This document shows positions 9,447 through 19,164 of a stretch of DNA of 60,525 bases, one piece after another. Position 1 is the stretch's first letter. Each line of letters begins with the position of its first letter. The stretch comes from Desulfosporosinus sp. OT (GTDB lineage Bacteria > Bacillota > Desulfitobacteriia > Desulfitobacteriales > Desulfitobacteriaceae): contig NZ_AGAF01000043.1 in assembly GCF_000224515.1 (NCBI RefSeq), positions 1 through 60,525 of the forward strand. The letters are read 5' to 3'. A program made the position numbers and the translations under genes. Under the pieces are notes generated by a model. It saw only the letters and a program-made list of their open reading frames with translations, made no database searches and was not told where the DNA came from.

Positions 9447-10502
9447 CTAATTTTGCGCCTGAACCCAAATTCTTAGTGTTGTTACATCATCCGCCCAATA
9501 AGATATCCTAGTATAGCGCAGAAAAACTCCAGGAGAGACAATAACTAACTTTTCGGAACCGACTTCTCTTTGCTCACCCTCTAACGCCCAATGAACGCCA
9601 TCCGGACTTAGCTCTGCTTGTACATAAGCCGGCAGAGCTCCAAAATTATAAACTGCAAAAGAAAAGCGCGGCAATGCCGAAACATCGCGGGTTGTTGTCA
9701 CTGACATTGTCTGCTTCGCAGTCACATCTTCAAGGCTTTCATGAAATCCATGGCCAAAGATTTCGACTTGAGCGCGACCACAACTTGATGTGGCTAAAGG
9801 AGCTTGACTACTTCCGCAAATTTGAACCCTGTCACGAGTCGGATTTAGGTTTCGTATATCAGCATCAATCTTTGCTTGAACAGTTACCGGAATCTTCAAG
9901 GGAATTGGCATAGCAAGCTGAATCGGCTTAATTATTTCTCCAATAGTTTGAATATGACTAATCGGCTGGATCTCTTTTTTTACTTTCTTCACTCGCCTCT
10001 TAATACGGTTAGGAGAAAGGGGATAGGCGATTAATTTATATATATATAAATGTCCCGCCCCTAATACTCCTGCTTCCAAACGCAGGCGCACAACATCTGA
10101 ACCAGCACTAATATTTTGTTTCAAATGCTCCAGCTCTACCCCCAGCTTAAAACAAAATTCCCAAGGCATAGCTGCATCTCCGTTTGATCTAATGGGGTAT
10201 ATCCGTAAATAGGACTGCAATTCAGGCATACCACTTCTTAGGATTATTAATATCTGCCAATCCGATTTATTTTCTACGTTAAGAGAAGCCTCTAGTGTTT
10301 GAACAATACCTGCTCTAATAGCTGTAGAATTATTAATGTCCACAACGGGCGTTTCCAAAGGTTCATGCCTAAACCTCCAGCTCGTTTCATGATTTCCACC
10401 AATTTGAAGCCATCCCTCTGGAAAACTCGGGTGGGCTTTACTTTCTATGAGAAAATCTCCGTTTTGTACGCCATTGAACTTCTCTTTAAGAGCTCTTTCC
10501 AT
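9447..10502 (-). CDS. DUF6385-like protein
   Basis: The 351-aa paralogue of 8275-9297 is collinear with it: FPEGWLQIGGNHETSWRF near residue 30, DIRNLNPTRDRVQICGSS near residue 215, GRAQVEIFG, and a C-terminal FLRYTRISYW...VWVQAQN-like end. The two genes run in the same direction, separated by about 150 bases. Like its paralogue it lacks a recognisable export signal. The catalytic or structural role is unknown. Confidence 0.75.
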   Translation of the reverse strand: MERALKEKFNGVQNGDFLIESKAHPSFPEGWLQIGGNHETSWRFRHEPLETPVVDINNSTAIRAGIVQTLEASLNVENKSDWQILIILRSGMPELQSYLRIYPIRSNGDAAMPWEFCFKLGVELEHLKQNISAGSDVVRLRLEAGVLGAGHLYIYKLIAYPLSPNRIKRRVKKVKKEIQPISHIQTIGEIIKPIQLAMPIPLKIPVTVQAKIDADIRNLNPTRDRVQICGSSQAPLATSSCGRAQVEIFGHGFHESLEDVTAKQTMSVTTTRDVSALPRFSFAVYNFGALPAYVQAELSPDGVHWALEGEQREVGSEKLVIVSPGVFLRYTRISYWADDVTTLRIWVQAQN

Positions 10503-10805
10503 CTTTATAGACCTCCACCATCGAGTTATTAACAGTGCGCTGTCAACTTATCCTATCTATTAAACTCTAAAAATAGCACTCTTATGAATACAACTATGCA
10601 AATAATTCATTCCATTTCAAGGCTTTTTTTTAATTAAATTAATGTATAAAAACTAGTTATTTGTAATTTTCTTTTGATTTCGACACATACTTCCTATTAC
10701 TCTCATATTATCCCAAAAACTGGGCATTGAATCTCGTCACAATTCGTGCTAAATTTGTCTTGTACAAGTTATCTAAAGAAACTAAAGACATTAGCGCAAA
10801 AACTT
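10503..10805. other. Intergenic, no gene seen
   Basis: This AT-rich stretch lies upstream of the DUF6385 gene on the minus strand and before the hairpin at 10806. No frame with a ribosome site was found. It probably holds the promoter of the DUF6385 pair. Confidence 0.4.
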
Positions 10806-10835
10806 AAACCTCCCGACGGGGAGGTTTCTCTTTTT
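10806..10835 (+). terminator. Rho-independent terminator
   Basis: AAACCTCCC-gacg-GGGAGGTTT is followed by TCTCTTTTT on the plus strand. No plus-strand gene lies immediately upstream, so it either ends an unrecognised short transcript or is a leftover. Confidence 0.65.
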
Positions 10836-10847
10836 ATCAGAAAGTTT

Positions 10848-10884
10848 AAGGGAAGGAATTAACTAGATGCTAATTCCTTCCCTT
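10848..10884. terminator. Strong 14-bp hairpin after the UPF0280 gene
   Basis: AAGGGAAGGAATTA pairs perfectly with TAATTCCTTCCCTT, loop of nine bases. It sits 49 bases beyond the minus-strand UPF0280 stop and probably ends the homocysteine operon. Confidence 0.65.
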
Positions 10885-10932
10885 TGATACGTGGGCGTCA
10901 TAACCACATTCCTTTTAGAATAACGGCGATTA

Positions 10933-11679
10933 TTAATTTTTCATTGGAATTAACTTTACACTACCTTGAACTGCCAAACGATCGTCTTTAATGAGCAGTA
11001 CCCCAGTAACCCCTGTGATCTTTGATGCAAATTCAAGAGTTCTTTCCAAATCGTCAACTGTCAGAATAAGGTTCCCACAGGCCGTTGCTACTGCATCCGC
11101 TAAGGCCACTGAAGGAGAGAGCACTACAACAGCATCGGCTTTGCCGAAGCTCAAGGAATGCCCCACTTTACCGGATGAAGTGCAAATCCCCAATGGGGTT
11201 TGGTCGGGTCGAATCTCAATTGCAACACGATTAGTGAGTGGTGAATCTCCTGCAAAGATCCCAACCTTACGAATACGACTAGTACGCATATATATATCTC
11301 CGCCGTTTTCCACAATCACATCACGTGAACGTTTCCCAATCGCTCTCCCAACCCACTCTGCCACCGCTCCAGCAACGGAGGCCATTGGCCCCACCCCGGC
11401 AAGACGGCCCGCTTCGGCCATAGTCTGAACTATCAAAGGGGCATCTGACAGAACCGGGTATGGAGTTAAGGCCTTCACAAAACCAGGGTCTCTCTGGACA
11501 TAATCTTCAAGTGGCCCGCGACAAGCTCGAATCGTCTCTTCAACCCACTCTACCAGTTGAGTTGAAAACCGTTCTTTACGAACCCCAATATCCAAATCGG
11601 TTTCCTCAACAACCAATTGAAAATGCACCAGATCCTCCTGGCGGTGATGCTGCCGATAACTGCGTTCCGTGAAATTCAA
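10933..11679 (-). CDS. UPF0280 / COG2122 family protein, homocysteine-synthesis accessory
   Basis: The 248-aa protein matches the UPF0280 (COG2122) family, which has an ApbE-like fold: GPMASVAGAVAEWVGR near residue 97, DVIVENGGDIYM near 120, GICTSSGKVGHSLSFGKAD near 163 and DAVATACGN near 193. In methanogens and some anaerobes a COG2122 protein works with COG1900 and NIL-ferredoxin proteins in homocysteine formation from aspartate semialdehyde and sulfide. Here those two genes lie directly upstream in the same operon with no gap, and a SAM riboswitch heads it. A hairpin follows at 10848. The exact biochemical role of COG2122 is unsettled. Confidence 0.85.
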   Translation of the reverse strand: MNFTERSYRQHHRQEDLVHFQLVVEETDLDIGVRKERFSTQLVEWVEETIRACRGPLEDYVQRDPGFVKALTPYPVLSDAPLIVQTMAEAGRLAGVGPMASVAGAVAEWVGRAIGKRSRDVIVENGGDIYMRTSRIRKVGIFAGDSPLTNRVAIEIRPDQTPLGICTSSGKVGHSLSFGKADAVVVLSPSVALADAVATACGNLILTVDDLERTLEFASKITGVTGVLLIKDDRLAVQGSVKLIPMKN

Positions 11680-12081
11680 TTACAAACGAACCTCCATGGC
11701 CCGCATGGGGCAAACTTTTGTGCAAAGTAAGCAGACAATGCATTGATCTCCATCAAAGTGAACTTCCATAGACGGGCGTTCCATATATAAAGCACCCGTG
11801 GGACAAATACCTGTACACGCTCCACACATTACGCACTTTTCTTCATTACGCACAATTCCTTGGTTTAAGTCCTGCACCGAAATCCCCAAACTGCGTAAAT
11901 AATTTAGTCCTTCCTCATTTCGCTCTCCGCTTACTTCCAAGACCATCGTACCTTCTTTTTGAGGGTTGACGTCAGCTTTTACAATATTAACCACCAAATC
12001 GTAGTCTTTAACCAAACGATAAACAATCGGTTTAACCGAGCTATCTGTCCCAAAACGCAAAACTATTCTCTTCGGTGACAT
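11680..12081 (-). CDS. NIL domain / 2[4Fe-4S] ferredoxin fusion for sulfide assimilation
   Basis: The 133-aa protein has an N-terminal NIL domain (residues about 1-75, VKADVNPQKEGTMVLEVSG) and a ferredoxin domain with two clusters: CVMCGACTGICPTGAL and CIVCLLCTKVCPMRA. This is the arrangement of the MA1822-type partner of COG1900 in methanogens, thought to supply electrons or handle sulfur during homocysteine synthesis. It is packed between COG1900 (4-base gap) and UPF0280 (no gap). Confidence 0.88.
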   Translation of the reverse strand: MSPKRIVLRFGTDSSVKPIVYRLVKDYDLVVNIVKADVNPQKEGTMVLEVSGERNEEGLNYLRSLGISVQDLNQGIVRNEEKCVMCGACTGICPTGALYMERPSMEVHFDGDQCIVCLLCTKVCPMRAMEVRL

Positions 12082-12085
12082 TAAA

Positions 12086-13282
12086 TCAATCCTCCTTTAA
12101 ACTGTGGGCGATTACGCCATCAGCGGGTGAGGGTAGTGTCTTGACAGGTTCTGTCAGCTCAAATTCACCTTTTTGAATCCACTCTTTCAGGGTGGAAGCA
12201 ATCTCACGAGCCCGAGGCATACTTGACAAAGGTGCTGTGAGAACTTCCTTGCCATTAACCTTGATCTTGCCACTCTTTAGGTCTGCATAACTGACATACC
12301 CTAGATTACCCGGTGTAAACGAGGGATACGCTTCCCCATAGTCGACAACGGGAGCAAATAATTCTTCATCCTTCAAAGCTGCGTACCGGGCGATTTCTTC
12401 ATTAAGAATTGGGATGGGCACGCCAATCCCTACACTTAGCGTTGCACCATAACCAAGAAAGCTGGTTCCGACAAGCCACCTTGGACTCATTTGCTTCAAA
12501 TCCCCAGTGACAGCAAGAGTCCCTCCTGCCCCGCTAAGTTCTTGACCCTCGATATTCATCATCGAAGGGAAATGTTGTGTACCGTTCCAAGCGACATAAC
12601 CAATGCCACCGCCGAGAAAGATCTTCGTTCCCACTCCAATCGTTTTAAAATGAGGATCCTTTAGAAGCGGGCTCAGTTGTCCTGACGTAGAATAGTTGGC
12701 ATTCCCTAAATGAGGTTTGATCATCCCCATATACGTATAAATAACACGATCGGTTAAGTTTACAGCACAATTATAATTCTGATAGGCATTCCTAGGATTA
12801 TAAAGGATAGCCTCATTGATCTCATCCAATGTAATCGTGGTTTCCAAATTGCGCCGTGGGTAACAGTCAGTACCATATCCCAAAGCTTTTAATTTAACTG
12901 GTTTGCGTGCTACGAGATCTTGAATAACATGGCCCCCACCGTACCTGAATTCTCCCGGATAGTTACTATTCAATGGATCATCTTCCTGTAATTCAGCTGC
13001 TCCAATAAAGGCGTCTACTGCTGCTATGCCCGTATAGGCAGCTACGCCATTTAACCATACTTTCTGCATTTTCATCCGTGGTTTTGTGTGACCAAAACTT
13101 AAAAAGGCACCTGAGGAACACATTGGGGCAAAGGTTCCAGTTGTTACCACGTCGACTTCTTGAGCTGCTTTGGAGAGACCTTTTTCCTCCACCAGCGCAA
13201 TGAGTTCCTCCGCAGTCATAACGACTGCTTTTCCCGCTTTAATCTTAGCATTGATCTCTGCGTAGGTCTTTTGAACACTCAT
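12086..13282 (-). CDS. Homocysteine biosynthesis protein (COG1900/DUF39)
   Basis: The 398-aa protein is a COG1900 (DUF39) family member, as in methanogen MA1821. Recognisable segments are GTFAPMCSSGAFLSFGHT, GAAELQEDDPLNSNYPGEF, YGTDCYPRR and FLGGGIGYVAWNGTQH. The family makes homocysteine directly from aspartate semialdehyde and sulfide, bypassing O-acylhomoserine. I place the start at the ATG at 13282, eight bases after GGGAGGTGG; a GTG at 13294 lies within that site. The conserved Cys of CSSG is a likely sulfur carrier. A SAM-I riboswitch and its terminator lie upstream, so expression should fall when SAM is plentiful. Confidence 0.88.
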   Translation of the reverse strand: MSVQKTYAEINAKIKAGKAVVMTAEELIALVEEKGLSKAAQEVDVVTTGTFAPMCSSGAFLSFGHTKPRMKMQKVWLNGVAAYTGIAAVDAFIGAAELQEDDPLNSNYPGEFRYGGGHVIQDLVARKPVKLKALGYGTDCYPRRNLETTITLDEINEAILYNPRNAYQNYNCAVNLTDRVIYTYMGMIKPHLGNANYSTSGQLSPLLKDPHFKTIGVGTKIFLGGGIGYVAWNGTQHFPSMMNIEGQELSGAGGTLAVTGDLKQMSPRWLVGTSFLGYGATLSVGIGVPIPILNEEIARYAALKDEELFAPVVDYGEAYPSFTPGNLGYVSYADLKSGKIKVNGKEVLTAPLSSMPRAREIASTLKEWIQKGEFELTEPVKTLPSPADGVIAHSLKED

Positions 13283-13453
13283 GAATTTCTCCACCTCCCA
13301 ATTTGTACTCTCTTCTAAAGGTACATAAGAAACTTTCTTCAGATGGAGTTTCCAACTCCAGTCTGAAGTTTAATTGAACTTACCCAGGTGCTTACCGCCA
13401 CTAAACTTTCAAATAATCAACTCAAAACTTCTACTGATGGTTAATATAGAAAA

Positions 13454-13482
13454 GGCCTCTTCCAAGATAGAAGAGGCCAAGA
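13454..13482 (-). terminator. Riboswitch expression-platform terminator
   Basis: On the minus strand GGCCTCTTCTATC-TTGGAAGAGGCC is followed by TTTTC. It lies just after the SAM aptamer and ahead of the COG1900 start. It is the OFF-state terminator of the S-box. Confidence 0.85.
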
Positions 13483-13502
13483 TTACGCGAAAATCGACAC
13501 TC

Positions 13503-13628
13503 CTCTTATCTGCCAGAAGAATTCTCTTCTGCAAGAATTAGCACCATGCTTGTGCAAGCCAAAACATAGCGTGCAAAGCGGGTTGCCGGGTTTCATTGGG
13601 CTAGTCCCTCCACCACTCCGGATAAGAG
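13503..13628 (-). promoter_or_regulatory. SAM-I (S-box) riboswitch aptamer
   Basis: Read on the minus strand the segment has the classic S-box core: CTTATCCGGAGTGGTGGAGG, then GACTAGCCCAATGAAACCCGG, CAACC, a variable arm, GGTGCTAATTC and the closing GATAAGAG that pairs with the 5' CTCTTATC. The terminator at 13454 follows. It controls the homocysteine operon, which fits the methionine/SAM feedback known for this class. Confidence 0.95.
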
Positions 13629-13714
13629 CATAAAGTATTCAATTCATTACGCTGAGTCTAACATCTGTCTTATATCATGTCAATATGAAATTTTAGTATA
13701 TCAAAACAGCCAAG

Positions 13715-13830
13715 CTTGCTAAGGCGGCCGCCTTAGTCGCATTGATAGAACAAGGCCATGGATGGCCGGGTGTCCCTGTAGCCAAGACCCGAACAGTTAG
13801 AGCGCCGCCATGGTTATCCTTTCTGCCCTA
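13715..13830. repeat. Palindromic mosaic repeat
   Basis: This stretch contains GGCGGCCGCCTTAGT-GCA (also at 20.76 kb) and GGCC-atggat-GGCC followed by GGGTGTCCCTGTAGCCAAGA (a degenerate version occurs at 6.04 kb). The modules form short hairpins. No gene is visible between the riboswitch and the peroxiredoxin. Confidence 0.65.
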
Positions 13831-13905
13831 GTATAAAAAAGTGTCAGGATAAGCCGTGATAACGTAATCTAAAGAAAACGACTTTCGTAGGAGGTTGAGT
13901 TTTGT

Positions 13906-14466
13906 ATGATTAGACCAACCCAACTTGCACCAGACTTTGAAGCTGAGGCATACCACTTAGGTAATAAAGTGACAATCCGACTCACCGATTTCAAAAACCA
14001 ATGGGTTCTCTTATTTTTCTACGCAGGCGATTTTACATTTGTTTGACCTACTGAATTGGCGGCCGTGGCTGCCCGTTATGAGACGTTTCAGAATCTTGGA
14101 GTCCAGGTTTTAGGGATTAGTACTGATAGTGTCTATTCCCATAAAATCTTTGCAGAAACATCACCCTCTGCTCGCACTGTGCAATATCCGCTACTATCTG
14201 ACCGTACCCATGACATTTCTCATCAATATGGTGTTCTCAGAGAAGAATTAGGATTTCCATTCCGAGCAACCTTTGTTATTGGTGCAGATCGCAAAGTGAA
14301 ATATGCCTGCCTCTATCCTCCGGAAGTTGGGCGCAACATCGCTGAAATTATCCGCATTATTCAGGGACTACTTTATGAAGAAGCATCAGGTTTAGGTGTG
14401 CCAGCTTACTGGCAACCAGGAATGCAGGGAATCTCAAAAGACTTCAAATTCACCGGAAAAATTTAA
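13906..14466 (+). CDS. Selenocysteine-containing peroxiredoxin (PrxU-type)
   Basis: The frame starts at ATG 13906 (GGAGG ten bases upstream) and continues through an in-frame TGA at 14044-14046 to TAA at 14466, giving 186 residues. Before the TGA it reads APDFEAEAYHLGNKVTIRL and FFYAGDFTFV; after it PTELAAVAARYETF, LGISTDSVYSHKIF and FPFRATFVIG. This is an AhpC/TSA peroxiredoxin, and the TGA falls exactly at the peroxidatic Cys of the FVCPTE motif (codon 47). Sec at this site is known in PrxU proteins of Clostridia. A bacterial SECIS-like hairpin starts 11 bases after the TGA. No typical C-terminal resolving Cys is seen. The alternative is a nonsense mutation, which intact flanks on both sides make less likely. 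Confidence 0.9.
14047..14073 (+). promoter_or_regulatory. Candidate bacterial SECIS element for the peroxiredoxin
   Basis: Eleven bases after the TGA, GGCGGC (14058-14063) pairs with GCTGCC (14068-14073) around the loop CGTG, allowing one G-U. Position and size match bacterial SECIS hairpins read by SelB. The 11-base spacing is identical to that of the second candidate near 17.5 kb. Confidence 0.75.
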
Positions 14467-14531
14467 TCTCCAAGCATGATTATCAATACTCAGGGTATCC
14501 TAAATGTATTCCAACTTGAAGGAGGAAGACG

Positions 14532-14657
14532 ATGGATCAGCCCAAACCGAGTAAGCGACCATTTCCCAAACGCGAAGAGCTACCTAATAGCCATCAACCA
14601 GATCTGGACGGGCGAACGGATTATGGGCGAGATGAAGAAACAACGCATAAAGGGTGA
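14532..14657 (+). CDS. Small hydrophilic protein (41 aa)
   Basis: An ATG at 14532 follows AAGGAGG. The product begins MDQPKPSKRPFPKREELP and is very charged, with no Cys and no hydrophobic core. It follows the peroxiredoxin by 65 bases and precedes another small charged protein. I do not recognise a family. The ribosome site and length support a real gene. Confidence 0.55.
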   Translation: MDQPKPSKRPFPKREELPNSHQPDLDGRTDYGRDEETTHKG

Positions 14658-14721
14658 GGCGTATATACCTAAACGTAGGGAAACCTCAGGAATTTTAGTA
14701 TAGAAAAGGAGGTACTTTGAT

Positions 14722-14817
14722 ATGTCAAATAAAGGGGCAGACAAAACGCAAACAGGGAAACCAGACAGAGGGAAGAACTCTCCGTTCAAGAAAAAAACTC
14801 CTCAAAGCCGGGCATAA
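14722..14817 (+). CDS. Small basic protein (31 aa)
   Basis: An ATG at 14722 follows AAAGGAGG. The product, MSNKGADKTQTGKPDRGKNS and a basic tail, is Lys-rich and probably disordered. Its stop codon lies inside the loop of the terminator at 14806. Its closeness to 14532-14657 suggests one transcript, possibly with the peroxiredoxin. Confidence 0.55.
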   Translation: MSNKGADKTQTGKPDRGKNSPFKKKTPQSRA

Positions 14818-14830
14818 GCCCGGCTTTTTC
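14806..14830 (+). terminator. Rho-independent terminator
   Basis: AGCCGGGC-ataa-GCCCGGCT followed by TTTTTC. The loop contains the stop codon of the 31-aa gene. It ends the peroxiredoxin/small-protein unit. Confidence 0.9.
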
Positions 14831-14954
14831 TTAGAAAGGATTTCATCAAAGAAAGCTTTCTGATATAATATAAAGGAGTATACATAATTTTGAAAAGGAT
14901 TTTTCTAATTCTTTTCAAATATTGTCAGTATTAACATTAAATCTTAGAAATTAA

Positions 14955-16564
<1,610 letters not shown>

Positions 16565-16602
16565 AATATTCCCCCTTTTTTCATAAAAAAAACGAAACTC
16601 TA

Positions 16603-16634
16603 AAAAGCGTAGTTAAATAACTTAAAACGCTTTT
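16603..16634 (-). promoter_or_regulatory. Leader hairpin upstream of the ammonium channel
   Basis: AAAAGCGT pairs with ACGCTTTT. On the minus strand the 3' arm is extended by T-rich sequence (TTTTTAGAGTTTCGTTTTTTT) ahead of the channel's start, so it may act as an attenuator. No known riboswitch class was recognised in the roughly 150-base leader. Confidence 0.45.
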
Positions 16635-16784
16635 CAGAGCTCCGTTGCTCTACTTGATTGCTACAAGTAATCTAATTATAGTTTCCCGAGACTAATATGT
16701 CTAGAGTTCTCAAGCATAATACAGTATACAAGTTGCAATTAGTAGATGCACGTGATTAAAATATTTTCTCTATAGTTTCCCTTT

Positions 16785-17588
16785 TTACTTTTCTTTAAAA
16801 TATGCGCATTTCTCTTTACGGCACCCATGAGGGTGCCTTTCAATATCTGTGCAGCTTAGTTGTTGCTGGTTGTTTTCTAAAGCCACATTCAAAATCTCCT
16901 TAACAAGATAGGTTGCTTCTTGTAAAGACTGCCTCACAAAGTTTTTACAACAACACGGGCCAGTTTCACTTGCAATTACACTCACTATTTTAGCGACAAC
17001 TCGCATCGTTTGAGCAGTTTCCTGATCCTTTGGGCAAGCTGCATTTAAGACAACACTGAAACAAGCCCCGATTGCTGGTGCTATGCCACACACTCCCGTC
17101 AAACCACAGTAACCGCCAATAGCTTGCCGTTTAGTTCTGTTTAATACTTCCACAACTTGATCGTCGGTCACCGTATAACTTCCTTCGTTTCTAATAGCTG
17201 AGATTAAGGCACCTGCAGCTACCCAAGCATTTTCACAGCCCAACATGGGTACTTTGTCCTTATACCCCATAAGGATTTCAGCAATTTCCAGGGGGTTTGC
17301 AGTCCGACTTTTCAATACATAGTCTCTAACGATCTCGAAACAACCTTTCCCGTGGCAATCATCGCAAACGTAATGTCCGTTTGAACAACAAATGTTGCCT
17401 GTCTCCATTTTGCCACAATCGTAGCATGCTAGCTCTTTGCCCTTACTAAAATAGTCCAACTGACTCCCACAGACTTGGCAATTTTCCGTATTAGTCTGTT
17501 CTACCTTTGCCTCGGAGTGCAACCCGGCACTCGATGAAGATTCTCAGCAACCGGATGTTGCCACTGGTTTATTGACAAAATCCAACAC
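16785..17588 (-). CDS. DUF5714 protein, candidate N-terminal Cys-Sec selenoprotein
   Basis: The minus-strand frame encodes a DUF5714-type, Cys-rich protein: zinc-ribbon-like CQVCGSQLDYFSKGKELACY, CCSNGHYVCDDCHGKGC, then GGYCGLTGVCGIAPAIGACF and ETGPCCCKNFVRQSL. A conventional start would be TTG 17522 without a ribosome site. Going upstream in the same frame there is one TGA (17546-17544), and beyond it a GTG at 17588 placed eight bases after AAGGAGG. The N-terminus then reads MLDFVNKPVATSGCU, with the UGA straight after a Cys (codon 15). A 6-bp hairpin starts 11 bases after the UGA, as in the peroxiredoxin. I infer Sec; the biochemical role is unknown, perhaps redox or metal/methyl chemistry. 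Confidence 0.7.
17515..17543 (-). promoter_or_regulatory. Candidate bacterial SECIS element for the DUF5714 gene
   Basis: On the minus strand, 11 bases after the TGA, GAGTGC pairs perfectly with GCACTC around the loop CGGGTT. The G-rich loop and spacing fit a SelB-recognised hairpin. Confidence 0.65.
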
Positions 17589-17740
17589 TACTTCTCCCTC
17601 CTTCTTTATTGTCTGATTTATATTAATGGAATCCGAACAGGTAGCACTACTAAGATTGGGAACCATGATCACTCACTAAATTAATTCTAACATGTTCGAT
17701 CCTCTTTTTGTGATGTACCGTACCAAATGGTCAAAATTAA

Positions 17741-17761
17741 AAGCAGGCTATTTGCCTGCTT
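17741..17761 (-). terminator. Rho-independent terminator of the amidase gene
   Basis: AAGCAGGC and GCCTGCTT form an 8-bp stem; on the minus strand it continues TTTAATTTTG. It begins five bases after the amidase stop. Confidence 0.85.
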
Positions 17762-17765
17762 AAAC

Positions 17766-18581
17766 TTAACTTAGATACTTTGCAACCGCTGCAGCCGTAT
17801 CGTATTTATTGTATCCTGAGAGTAAAACTTCATTTGGATGGCTTGCTGTCGGTCCGCCAATAATGATTAATTTTTTAGCGTTCATGGCCTCCTTCGGTAC
17901 TGAATGATCAGCAGGTCGTATGAAGATTGCACAATTATCGTTCTTAGCAGCTACATCTGTCCCTGCCCAATAATCCTCTTTAGTGTATAATAAAACTGCT
18001 ACTTCTAACATATCTTTATCTCCTTCCTTATATTGGATCCCAAAGAAATCGCAAATTCCTTTAGTATGAGCGACCGCAAGCGCCTTACGGAAATCAGGAT
18101 CCCTTAGCTTCACTGCATCCATTGCAGTGTCGATAAATCCATTTTCAGTGAGAATTGCGGGCATGCTTGTTTCCTTGAGCACCAAAACATTCTGTGTTTT
18201 TACTCCTCGATTCGCCCAATTTCCTATTTCAACAAGATAAGGCAAAACCTGGTTGGCTGCTTTTTCCGCTTGCCCACCTAAACCGATGACTAAAACTTCT
18301 TCCCCGGTTCCCATACCGGAGTTAACATGAATTGCCACAAACAAGTCAACCGTGTTCTTCTCAGCAATGTCCACACGAGCCATAAGTTCGCTATTAAGAT
18401 CTCCTTCTAAGTGACCAGGAGCATAGTCACCATCACGAGTTAAGATTGTACTTATACCGTTGTTCTCAAGCATCGGTTTTAGTTTGAGACATACATCCAG
18501 CGTAATGTCTTTTTCTTGCAAACCGTTACCAACAGCACCTGGGTCATAACCACCATGCCCAGGATCGAGACAAACTTTCAT
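17766..18581 (-). CDS. N-acetylmuramoyl-L-alanine amidase (Amidase_3)
   Basis: The 271-aa protein begins directly with the zinc amidase fold: MKVCLDPGHGGYDPGAVGNG, with zinc ligands His9, Glu23 and His85 (FVAIHVNSG) and catalytic Glu146 (AILTENGFID). It cleaves the lactyl-amide bond of peptidoglycan. Residues about 190-271 carry one unit resembling the cell-wall-binding repeat 2 domain (LIIIGGPTASHPNEVLLSGYNKYDTAAAVAKYL). No signal peptide is present, which is usual for phage-type or spore-stage lysins. A terminator follows at 17741. Confidence 0.9.
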   Translation of the reverse strand: MKVCLDPGHGGYDPGAVGNGLQEKDITLDVCLKLKPMLENNGISTILTRDGDYAPGHLEGDLNSELMARVDIAEKNTVDLFVAIHVNSGMGTGEEVLVIGLGGQAEKAANQVLPYLVEIGNWANRGVKTQNVLVLKETSMPAILTENGFIDTAMDAVKLRDPDFRKALAVAHTKGICDFFGIQYKEGDKDMLEVAVLLYTKEDYWAGTDVAAKNDNCAIFIRPADHSVPKEAMNAKKLIIIGGPTASHPNEVLLSGYNKYDTAAAVAKYLS

Positions 18582-18671
18582 GTTAATCCCCCTTCTTCTC
18601 TATATATTCAGAGTGATTGGACAGGGTTACCATTAACAGTTGTTGAAACGATTGGCGTTTTATAGAAAATA

Positions 18672-18701
18672 GAAAAAAGGCCCAACCATTTCTGGCGGGC
18701 C
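18672..18701 (-). terminator. Terminator-like hairpin upstream of the amidase
   Basis: On the minus strand GGCCC-gccagaaatggtt-GGGCC is followed by TTTTTTC. It lies 90 bases upstream of the amidase start, with no gene before it, so it may end a short untranslated transcript or act as an attenuator. Confidence 0.55.
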
Positions 18702-19164
18702 AAGAGGAAAGAGATTTGAGGATTGAGAGTATAAGAAATAATTCAGAAAGAGTATTGAACTTGAACTATGATACTGCAAGATTGATGCCAATAATCAAAT
18801 GCGTTGATATTTTATCCACAACTCTACTTCTAACTCATTAGAAGCCGCTATACGTTCGTAAAGATTCCCTTTTTATTCGTTTTTTCGATTGTCATAGTTT
18901 AGTTTCATTTTAGTCTGATTTAGTATGATACACTTTACTCTGCAGATGTGTTCCATTTTAGACCACATTTCTTGCAATTTTTAGTATTATAGAATAGAAA
19001 TAAGGCGCATCTATGCCTAAAAAATAAAATTATGTCGGAATATTCTCGCAGTACGAGGACAGACAAGCTGACTTATCATAAATTTATAAGAGGTTCTTTC
19101 GCTAATTTTCGTGCAGGAAATTCCTTTTTCTCGTAGAATCTTGTATAATTAGAGGTGATATTTT
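18702..19164. other. Intergenic, no gene seen
   Basis: This AT-rich stretch lies between the divergent amidase and 67-aa genes. A -10-like TATAAT is found near 19143, 20 bases before the TTG start at 19165. No frame with a ribosome site was found on either strand. Confidence 0.45.

Noticed and set aside
10991-11428. 145-codon plus-strand frame opposite the UPF0280 gene
   Set aside because: Antisense shadow of a well-supported gene.
14476-14703. 75-codon plus-strand frame after the peroxiredoxin
   Set aside because: A shorter overlapping frame (14532-14657) has a strong AAGGAGG site; the longer one has none.
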